Positions 56,707 to 64,000 of a stretch of DNA of 64,000 nt are shown here, one piece after another. Position 1 is the stretch's first letter, and every line of letters begins with the position of its first letter. The notes below the pieces were generated by a model. It was not told the DNA's origin, did not search any database, and worked only from the letters and a program-made list of their open reading frames with translations. Source of the DNA: an uncultured Opitutia bacterium (GTDB lineage Bacteria; Verrucomicrobiota; Verrucomicrobiia; Opitutales; Opitutaceae); the NCBI GenBank assembly GCA_903862955.1, contig CAIPAH010000022.1, positions 124,001 to 188,000 of the forward strand, in the 5' to 3' direction. The position numbers and the translations under genes were made by a program.

Positions 56707-57798
56707 ATGACTGAGCAGATCAAAATCAACTGGTATCGCTGTAAAATCGACAAGGCTGTCATGAGCCAGCTCATGAAGAAGAGCGACGCGCGCGGCTTCC
56801 TGCAGGCCATCCCGCCGCTCCTGATCTTCGCCGTCACCGGCACGCTGTCGTGGTATGCCTATCGCAACCTCCACGCCGACAACTGGCCCTGGGCGCTGCC
56901 GCTGCTGCTGCTCGCGCTCTTCGCCCACGGCACCAACGCCAGCTTCTTCGGCGGCATCGCGTGCCACGAGCTCTGCCACAAGACGCCCTTCGCCACCCAG
57001 TTCTGGAACAGCTTCTTCCTGAAAATCTACTCGTTCCTCGGCTGGTTCGACCCCATCGGCTACCGCGCCAGCCACATCCGCCACCACCAGGCCACCACGC
57101 ACAAGGACTACGATGGCGAGGTCGTTCTCCCAACCTGCATGGATTGGTCCGGCTTCAAATTTTTCCTCAATATCTTCACCTTCAGCCCCACCGGGCTGCT
57201 CAAGCAGCTCCGCTGGTGGGTCGCCGCGGCGCGCGGTGACTTCAGCCAGGACGGCTTCTTCAAATCCAAGTGGCTCAACCAGGTCGTGCCGCCCGACAGC
57301 GAGCAGCGCCGGGAAACGATCACGTGGGCGCGCATCGTTCTCCTCGGCCACCTGGCGCTCGCGGCCGCCTTCATACTCACCGGCCACTGGTTCCTCATCA
57401 TCGTCGTCAACCTCGGCACGTTCTACTGCTGCTGGTTCGTCGTCGTCTGCGGCGCCGCGCAGCACGTCGGCCTGGCGTCTGACACCCCGGACTTCCGCCT
57501 CTGCTGCCGGACCTACACCTGCAGCTGGTTCCCGGCGCTCCTCTACTGGAACATGCAATACCACGTGGAGCACCACATGTATCCCGCGGTGCCGTTCTAC
57601 AATCTGCCGAAGCTCCGCGCCGCGCTGATCCACGACCTCCCGCCTGCACCGCACGGCCTCTGGGCCACATGGCAGGAACTGATCCCCATTATGCGCAAGC
57701 AGCAGCAGGATCCGACTTGGTTTTACGTCCCGTCACTCCCGAAAAACGACGGCGAACGCGCCACCGCCGACACGGTTCTCAGCGAGGCTTCGCAGTAG
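56707..57798 (+). CDS. Stand-alone fatty acid desaturase-type protein
   Basis: HELCHKTPF, HIRHHQATTH, QYHVEHHMYPAVPFYNLPKLRAAL. Confidence 0.9.
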   Translation: MTEQIKINWYRCKIDKAVMSQLMKKSDARGFLQAIPPLLIFAVTGTLSWYAYRNLHADNWPWALPLLLLALFAHGTNASFFGGIACHELCHKTPFATQFWNSFFLKIYSFLGWFDPIGYRASHIRHHQATTHKDYDGEVVLPTCMDWSGFKFFLNIFTFSPTGLLKQLRWWVAAARGDFSQDGFFKSKWLNQVVPPDSEQRRETITWARIVLLGHLALAAAFILTGHWFLIIVVNLGTFYCCWFVVVCGAAQHVGLASDTPDFRLCCRTYTCSWFPALLYWNMQYHVEHHMYPAVPFYNLPKLRAALIHDLPPAPHGLWATWQELIPIMRKQQQDPTWFYVPSLPKNDGERATADTVLSEASQ

Positions 57799-57805
57799 CT
57801 TCGAA

Positions 57806-57896
57806 GGTCTCGCGACGCCCGCAACGGACGCGACGACCGGTCTTCCAGGTTATCCAGTGTTTCGTGCGTCGCGACCTTCGCGAGCGTCGCGAGACC
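57806..57896. repeat. Intergenic palindrome, TCGCGACG word family
   Basis: GGTCTCGCGACGCCCGCAACGGACGCGACGA ... TCGTGCGTCGCGACCTTCGCGAGCGTCGCGAGACC. Confidence 0.8.
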
Positions 57897-57909
57897 AACC
57901 ATTAGCCTA

Positions 57910-58728
57910 TCACTCCTTCGGCAGCGCTTTCACCATCTTCGTGAAGTCGTCCACGCCGAACACGAAGCCAAAGTTGAGCGCCACACGCCAGAGCGCCTGC
58001 TGCTTCTCCCGCTCCGTGCGCGCCGTCTCGGCGTTTTCCACCGCGGTCACCGCCTCGCGGATCGTCGAGCACATGATACCGTAACGGCCCATGTCCACCA
58101 TGCCGCCCGGCGACATCAGCAGGCACCAGTTGATGGCGAAGCCAATGTAGACGAGATGGTTGATCCCGTGCGCGTGGCACACCGCCGCCAGCTGGTGGCC
58201 GTCCTCCGCGATCAACTCGTCGCCCACGGGCCGCGCCTCGGGGGCAAAGTCCAAAAATTTCCAGCCCGCATCGACGTCCGGCCAGTTGCGCTCACCCACG
58301 AAGACCTTCGCGCGGCGGAACTTGTCCTGCGCCTCGTAGGTGGCGTCCTTCGCCACCTGCGGATACGCGGGAGACGCACCCGCCAGCTTCAGCGTGTTTT
58401 TGTAACCGGGCAGGTGCGAATAGTAGTCACGCCCGCCCACGACGTGAAATAGCCGCATCGGCGACGCCCGCACGGCGCTCAGCAAAGGCGGGAACACCTC
58501 GGCGAGGATCTTCAGCGCGCGCGGATGATATTCCACGCAGCGCCGCCAGCCCGGCCATTGCTCCATCGTGCCCGCCTCCCAGGCATGCATCATCACGACC
58601 GCGGTGTGCTCCGGCGCGAGTTCGATGTCGCCCGTCTTCCATCCGCCGTAGCTCTCCGCCGGCACGTCACGCGCGTAGTCGGCGTCGAACTGCTGGTAAT
58701 ACAGGGCGGGAAGTTTGACCGGGTTCAT
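57910..58728 (-). CDS. Isochorismatase-like cysteine hydrolase
   Basis: APEHTAVVMMHAWEAG; AAVCHAHGINHLVYIGFAINWCLLMSPGG. Confidence 0.75.
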   Translation of the reverse strand: MNPVKLPALYYQQFDADYARDVPAESYGGWKTGDIELAPEHTAVVMMHAWEAGTMEQWPGWRRCVEYHPRALKILAEVFPPLLSAVRASPMRLFHVVGGRDYYSHLPGYKNTLKLAGASPAYPQVAKDATYEAQDKFRRAKVFVGERNWPDVDAGWKFLDFAPEARPVGDELIAEDGHQLAAVCHAHGINHLVYIGFAINWCLLMSPGGMVDMGRYGIMCSTIREAVTAVENAETARTEREKQQALWRVALNFGFVFGVDDFTKMVKALPKE

Positions 58729-58796
58729 GGCGGGAGACGCGGGAAGAAGTTGGCCGATTTTCCCCACAGGGCAAACACCATACGAACGCCGGAGAT

Positions 58797-58872
58797 TGCC
58801 CACGGATCACACGGAAGACACGGAAACGGACGCCAGCCGCTTCCTGCAGCTTTCATCCATGTATTCCGTGGG
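58797..58872. repeat. Intergenic palindrome, CCACGGAT/CACGGAA word family
   Basis: TGCCCACGGATCACACGGAAGACACGGAA ... ATGTATTCCGTGGGCCA. Confidence 0.7.
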
Positions 58873-58889
58873 CCAAATTCGTTCTGCCC

Positions 58890-60653
58890 TCACGCCGCGG
58901 GCGCGCGGGTCGCCACGCGACGCAGCAGCAGGCCCAGGCCCAACAGCATCACGCCGGCCACGACGTTGATGGATCCTGGCGCCGTCGGCAGTGACGGGAT
59001 GAACCAGCAGAAGAGGAGCACCGTGCCGAGCAGCAGGCTGACCGACCCGATCACGCCGTAAACCGCGAGGCTGCCCACCGCCGTCTGTTGATCCACGATT
59101 ACCGGCACCTGCAGGTCCGCATCGAGCTTGATCGCCCCGGCACTCCGCGGGTCCTCCGCCCGATACCAGAAGGCCGAGCCAAAAAACACCACCGTCGCCA
59201 CGCCCGTCTCGACGAGAATGTTGCGCGCGTAGGCCTGATCTTCCCACACGTGGAACACCATCAGCAACGCCACCACGATCAGCGCCGACGAGCACGCCGC
59301 GATGCCCGACCACCACGGCGTCTTGCGATACATCATCCCCAGTGCCACTGGGATGCCGAACGTCGTGGTCAGCGAATAATAGTGCAGCGCGAACTTGAAC
59401 GCCCCGCCGAAGCGCGGGATGTAGAATGCCACCGCCATGCCGCACAGGCCCATCACGACCATCGTGACGTGCGCCGCGCGCATCTGCCGCTTGTCCGACG
59501 GCGTCGTGCCCGAACGCCAGCGCGTGAACGGCACGTAGAGGTCGTGCGTCACCGTCGCCGCCAGCCAGTTGAATGTGTCGTTCGCCTGCCCGAGCGCGGC
59601 GGACAAAATCGCCGACACCACGAAGCCGAGCATGCCATGTGGCAGGAGCAGCAGCGCGAGGCTGACGAACGACGCCTCCTCCGGCGCCGCGAAACCGGGC
59701 CAGATCGCCTTGATGTCCGGGAAAATCACCCGCGCTGCCATCACCGGCAGGATCCACAGCAGCGGGCCGATCAGCGACAGGAACGCGCACAGCAGCGCCA
59801 TCTTCTTCGCGCCCCGCTCGTCCGCCACGCTGTGGTAGCGCTGCACCAGCGCCCACGCCACGTTGTAGCCCAACATCGAGCTGATCATGAACGAGAGGAT
59901 GAACCACGGATTCGCCGTGTCGCCCAGCAGCGTGAAATAGCCCGGCGGCGCGTCGTGCCACAGCCGCGCGACGCCCGCGAAAAAGCCGCTGCCGTGCCCG
60001 AGATACATGAACGACAGCGGGAAGATGATGAACGACATCACCGCCAGGATCACGCACTGCACCGCGTCGGACAGCACCGCCGCCCACAGCCCGCCCACCG
60101 CCGTGTAGAACACCATCACCACGCCCACCACGATCACCGCCAGCTGGAAGCCCGTCAGCGTGAAGCCCAGCAGCGCCACGTGCCGGTCGGCGAAACCCAG
60201 TACCGACGACACGAACAGGCAAAGGATGTAGAGGCCCTGCCCGATGCCCACGATCGACGGGATGATCGCCGTGACCGAGTAGAAATACGTCGTGGAGGGC
60301 GAGTAACGCTTGGTGAGGAACTCCAGCGGCGACTCGATCCGCGCGCGCCGCCATTTCTTCGCGAAATAGAAATAACCGACGAGGTAGGCCCAGAAGGCCG
60401 ACGTGAACATGATCACGGCGCCGACGCCGTTTTTGTAGGTGAACCCCGCCGCGGCCACGAACATGAAGGCGGAAAAGCCCGCCACCCAGTTCGACATGCC
60501 CGCGAGGAACCACGGGATCTTGCCGCCCCCGCGGAAATAGTCGCCGGTGTTCTTGTTCTTGCGCGCGGAGTAAACGCCAACCCAGACGACAATGGCGAAA
60601 TAGAGCCCGATGAGCGCGTAGTCGAAGGCGTTGGCGGTGTTGAAGGGCGGCAT
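58890..60653 (-). CDS. Sodium:solute symporter family protein
   Basis: YFAIVVWVGVYSARKNKNTGDYFRGGGKIPWFLAGMSNWVAGFSAFMFVAAAGFTYKNG; multiple TMs; VGGLWAAVLSDAVQ. Confidence 0.93.
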   Translation of the reverse strand: MPPFNTANAFDYALIGLYFAIVVWVGVYSARKNKNTGDYFRGGGKIPWFLAGMSNWVAGFSAFMFVAAAGFTYKNGVGAVIMFTSAFWAYLVGYFYFAKKWRRARIESPLEFLTKRYSPSTTYFYSVTAIIPSIVGIGQGLYILCLFVSSVLGFADRHVALLGFTLTGFQLAVIVVGVVMVFYTAVGGLWAAVLSDAVQCVILAVMSFIIFPLSFMYLGHGSGFFAGVARLWHDAPPGYFTLLGDTANPWFILSFMISSMLGYNVAWALVQRYHSVADERGAKKMALLCAFLSLIGPLLWILPVMAARVIFPDIKAIWPGFAAPEEASFVSLALLLLPHGMLGFVVSAILSAALGQANDTFNWLAATVTHDLYVPFTRWRSGTTPSDKRQMRAAHVTMVVMGLCGMAVAFYIPRFGGAFKFALHYYSLTTTFGIPVALGMMYRKTPWWSGIAACSSALIVVALLMVFHVWEDQAYARNILVETGVATVVFFGSAFWYRAEDPRSAGAIKLDADLQVPVIVDQQTAVGSLAVYGVIGSVSLLLGTVLLFCWFIPSLPTAPGSINVVAGVMLLGLGLLLRRVATRAPAA

Positions 60654-60708
60654 GAAAGAGGAAAGGCGACGAAGGAGGTTCGCCGCGTCGAAGTCGAGCC
60701 CTGGCAGA

Positions 60709-62811
60709 TTACGCGCTGCGCTCCACCACCACGTCCGGCGGGCCTTCGCCCGCCGCGGTGATCAGGACCGCCACCGCGCGGCCGTTGTGGCTGCCGCGCA
60801 CGTGCCAGCCAGTTCCCTCACGGCTCACGGCGAGCCCGCCATGAACTCCACCCGCCTTTTGCGCGGTGGCCACGGTCAGAATTTCGTGGGCCAGCGCCCC
60901 GGCGCTTCCGACTTCCGCGAAAGGCTGCACGCCTTCCTCCGCCGGCAGCGCGAGCTTGTCTGCCCGCACGGTCACCGCACCCGCGGAATGCACCGTGGCG
61001 GCGAGCGTGGCATGGGGCCGTGTGATCGCGAACCCACCCGCCGACGCCGTCACGCTTCCGTGGCTGTCATCGTTGAACACCTGATAACGCATCTGCACCG
61101 TCGCGGGCGTGTCCTTGAGCCGCACGCGGTCCAACACCAGCAGCACATCCGGCTTCAGGTAAACGAGCGTGCGCTCCACGCCGATCACGCCGGGATTCAC
61201 CAGCTGGTAGGCATCCGTCGCGTCGCTCGTGACTCGCATCCAGCCCGGGCCCGTGTGAAAATCCGTCACCCGCGCGGACGCCCAAGAGGAATTCGTGCCC
61301 TCGCTGCCGTCGTGATACTGGTGACCCTTGCCGTTGATCAGCACCGCGGTGTGCGCTTCGGTGAGCCGGAGCAACCAGCGCGGCGAAGACGTGACATACG
61401 CCGCACGCGCCGGGTCGTGAAACAGCCGCTCGCCATAGGCCTTGAAGATGACGCTGTTCCGGTCCGCATGCTCATGGTTGGCCGGACCGCCGCTGCGGAA
61501 TGCGACGACACAGTCCTCCGCCGCCCAGCCGGTGCGGGAAATGACGAGGTCGTTCGACAGGTGCACGTCGTTGAGCTCCGGCCCGGGCACCTGCACCGGT
61601 GCATCGGGGCGATACCAAATGGCCGCGTGCAGCTGGCGCATACCGCCAATGTTCTGCGCCACATAATTCGACACGGGATCCGCGTCCGTATGCCCAACCC
61701 ACGGCGCGATGGAGACGTCGAGCGCAAGGCCCGAGTCGCTGAAGTTCACGACGTCCCGCGCCGGATCCAGCCCGCCATGCGGTGTGGCGTCGTAGGGCTT
61801 CTTGGGATCGGCGACCGGCGGCGGCGCACCGAGCGTGGGCATCGCCATGCACAACGCGTAGCGCACGGTGCCGGGATAATTGATGAGCCTGCGGTCATCC
61901 ACGCCCGTCCGGCGATACAGCGCCTCGGCGAAGAGGATGAGGTGCGTCGTCGTGTAGCCCCAGTAGCCGGCGCCCTCGTCATATGCGCCGTCGAGACCAT
62001 ACATCGTGGAGAAGGCCCGGGCGCTCTGCCGCGCGAGGTTGAGCCACTTCTCCGCCTCGGCGTGGCGGCCGTGCAGCAGGATCGCCGCGTAGCCGAGGCC
62101 GCAGGTGGGAATGACCTTCAGGTTCGTGGCATTCAGGATCAGCGGCCACCGCCGCATATCCATCTTGAACGGCATGTGCTCGCGCGGATCCTGCGTCCAG
62201 CCACGGACCCGGTCCGGATATTTCATGCCGTAAAGCGAGAGGTAGCACGCCGGCGCACCCTTCGTGACCACATTGTGCTCCACCGTGGCGCGTTCCGCGG
62301 ACGTGAGCGTGTCGCCGAGCCAGTCGAGCGCGAGGACACAGGCGATGGTGGCCTCGGACGCCCGCTGCAGGCCGATGGTGTGCTGGCCACCTTCGAGGAA
62401 ATAATCCCAGCGCGCGTATTCGCAGACGCGCTGCAGCGCGAGTTTCGCGAGCGCCAGCTGGGCCGCGTCGTGCGTCAACGCGTAGGCGAAGGCGGCGCTT
62501 TCGAGCAGTTGCCGGGCGTGCGCAAAGTCCTGGATCAGGTTCTCCATGCGGATTTCGTCGCGCAGGAATCGCATCGGCACCGCCATGTCCGCGGGAAACA
62601 AGATTGCTCGCAGGTCCCGGAAACGCGGCGCCTCGAGATTGGCGCGGATGCGCGGTACGTCCGCCGCGTCGAACAACAACCCGCGCTCCGGTCCAAACGT
62701 TTCTGGCGGCGCCGGCCGCGAGGCCGGCTCGGCCGCCGTGGCGCGGCCAAGCAAGGGAAGCGCAGCCGTGAACAGTCCGGCCGATTTCAGGAACGTTCGG
62801 CGATCAGTCAT
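60709..62811 (-). CDS. Heparinase II/III-like lyase with Tat-like signal
   Basis: MTDRRTFLKSAGLFTAALPLLG; NHEHADRNSVIFKAYGERLFHDP; DEGAGYWGYTTTH. Confidence 0.85.
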   Translation of the reverse strand: MTDRRTFLKSAGLFTAALPLLGRATAAEPASRPAPPETFGPERGLLFDAADVPRIRANLEAPRFRDLRAILFPADMAVPMRFLRDEIRMENLIQDFAHARQLLESAAFAYALTHDAAQLALAKLALQRVCEYARWDYFLEGGQHTIGLQRASEATIACVLALDWLGDTLTSAERATVEHNVVTKGAPACYLSLYGMKYPDRVRGWTQDPREHMPFKMDMRRWPLILNATNLKVIPTCGLGYAAILLHGRHAEAEKWLNLARQSARAFSTMYGLDGAYDEGAGYWGYTTTHLILFAEALYRRTGVDDRRLINYPGTVRYALCMAMPTLGAPPPVADPKKPYDATPHGGLDPARDVVNFSDSGLALDVSIAPWVGHTDADPVSNYVAQNIGGMRQLHAAIWYRPDAPVQVPGPELNDVHLSNDLVISRTGWAAEDCVVAFRSGGPANHEHADRNSVIFKAYGERLFHDPARAAYVTSSPRWLLRLTEAHTAVLINGKGHQYHDGSEGTNSSWASARVTDFHTGPGWMRVTSDATDAYQLVNPGVIGVERTLVYLKPDVLLVLDRVRLKDTPATVQMRYQVFNDDSHGSVTASAGGFAITRPHATLAATVHSAGAVTVRADKLALPAEEGVQPFAEVGSAGALAHEILTVATAQKAGGVHGGLAVSREGTGWHVRGSHNGRAVAVLITAAGEGPPDVVVERSA

Positions 62812-62819
62812 GGTGAAAA

Positions 62820-64000
62820 TCAAACCTGCACCGCAGGCGCCGCGCTGCCAATCCCCGACGTCAGGCGCACATCCACCTCCAACCCGCCGTGTTTTCCGGT
62901 CACGCGCCAACCTTTCGCCGTGGACGTGATCTTCAGCTTCCCGTGCGCCTGGCCTTCCGGCCGCGCGGTGCAAACCGTGATAATCTCGTGCTCGCGGGAC
63001 TCGGGCGACGCCACTTCGGCGAAGGGATACATGTTGGTCTCCACCTCGAGCGGCAGCCGGTCGGCGCGCACCGTCGCGGCACCGCGGCTGGCCATGCGAC
63101 CCACCACCGAGGCGTGGGGACGCTCGATGGTGAACTCGTTCCCGCTCACGTTCAGCTTAGCGGCAAGGTCTTCGTTGAACGCCTGGAAGCGCACTTGGAA
63201 AGTGGCCGGCGTGTCCTTCATGGCCATGCGGTCGAGGAAGATCACCACGTCCGGCTTCAGGAACACCAGCGTGCGCTGCACGCGCGCCACCTGGTCGTTC
63301 ACGAGCTGATAGGCGTCGGTCACGTCGCTCGTCACTGTCATCCAGCCGGGGCCGGTGCGGTAATCGACCACGCGCGCAAACGCCCACGAGGCGTTCGTGC
63401 CCTCGCTCCCGTCGTGATACTGGTGGCCCTTGCCGTTGATCAGCACCGCCGTGTGCGCCTCGGTCAGGCGCAGGAGCCAGCGCGGCTGCTTCGCGACGTA
63501 GGCCGCGCGGAACGGATCGTGGAACAGCCGCTCGCCATAGGCCTTGAAGATGACGCTGTTGCGGTCCGCGTGCTCATGGTTGCCGGGACCGCCGCTGCGC
63601 AGCGCAAGCACGGTGTCCTCGGTCTTCCAGCCCGTGCGCGAGATGACGATGTCGTTGGACAGGCGGCAATCGAGCAGCGCCTTGCCCGGCGCGGCGGAGG
63701 GACACTTGGGATCGTAGAAGACGAGCCCGAAGAGCTGCTTGGCCTCGCCGATCTCGCGGGCGACGAACTGCGAGAGCTTGTCGCCGTGCGTGCGCGCCAC
63801 CCACGCCGCCACCGAGACGTCCACCGCGCCGTTGGAGTCACCGTGGTTCACGATGTCGAACGCGGGCTTCACCGTCGGCATGGACCAGCCCTTGATGTGC
63901 TGGAAATCGGTCAGCTTCCGGTGGTCGTCGATCGTCGGCATCGTGTTCGCCAGCGCGTAGCGCACCGTGCCCGGGTAATTGATGAGGTTGCGATCATCGA
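62820..64000 (-). CDS. Heparinase II/III-like lyase, tandem paralog; 5' end beyond window
   Basis: NHEHADRNSVIFKAYGERLFHDPFRAAYV; reverse strand stays in frame to the window edge (DDRNLINYPGTVRYALANTM). Confidence 0.85.
   Translation of the reverse strand, partial: DDRNLINYPGTVRYALANTMPTIDDHRKLTDFQHIKGWSMPTVKPAFDIVNHGDSNGAVDVSVAAWVARTHGDKLSQFVAREIGEAKQLFGLVFYDPKCPSAAPGKALLDCRLSNDIVISRTGWKTEDTVLALRSGGPGNHEHADRNSVIFKAYGERLFHDPFRAAYVAKQPRWLLRLTEAHTAVLINGKGHQYHDGSEGTNASWAFARVVDYRTGPGWMTVTSDVTDAYQLVNDQVARVQRTLVFLKPDVVIFLDRMAMKDTPATFQVRFQAFNEDLAAKLNVSGNEFTIERPHASVVGRMASRGAATVRADRLPLEVETNMYPFAEVASPESREHEIITVCTARPEGQAHGKLKITSTAKGWRVTGKHGGLEVDVRLTSGIGSAAPAVQV

Noticed and set aside
59088-60761. 557-aa plus-strand ORF very rich in Arg/His/Gln
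   Set aside because: Antisense translation of the SSS symporter gene; composition artefact.
60631-63309. 892-aa plus-strand ORF opposite the heparinase-like gene
   Set aside because: Shadow ORF, Arg/His-rich, antisense to motif-bearing lyases.

Overview
High-GC bacterial chromosome segment. Composition, gene content and the GTAGG..CTTTACG..GGATAAACCC repeat family suggest Verrucomicrobiota/Opitutaceae, but this is inference only. The window is dense with carbohydrate and small-molecule catabolism genes: GH127-like, GH51, GH38, tandem heparinase-like lyases, Gfo/Idh, enolase-superfamily, SDR, split transketolase, UlaG-like, SSS symporter. It also holds a conserved rpsB-tsf block and an initiator tRNA. 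Most notable observations: (1) two independent, tightly spaced pairs of amidohydrolase-2 proteins, in each of which the second member has lost all the metal/catalytic motifs its partner keeps; (2) a tandem alpha/beta-hydrolase whose second domain has GHGLG where a nucleophile Ser is expected; (3) a single-chain fatty-acid-desaturase/Rieske/NqrF-type-reductase fusion heading an alcohol-DH/aldehyde-DH/FAD-oxidase/ABC cassette that resembles a self-sufficient XylMA-BC layout; (4) a PqqD-like/M50-like membrane protein lacking HExxH with two degenerate cNMP-binding domains, next to a stand-alone receiver domain; (5) two scars where truncated genes are fused (about 2.54 kb and about 21.69 kb); (6) an initiator tRNA with atypical A29:U41 and U1:A72 pairs; (7) many intergenic long palindromes built from tandem short 'words', plus a covarying GTAGG repeat family. 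All calls come from reading the sequence and supplied translations; no database search was run.
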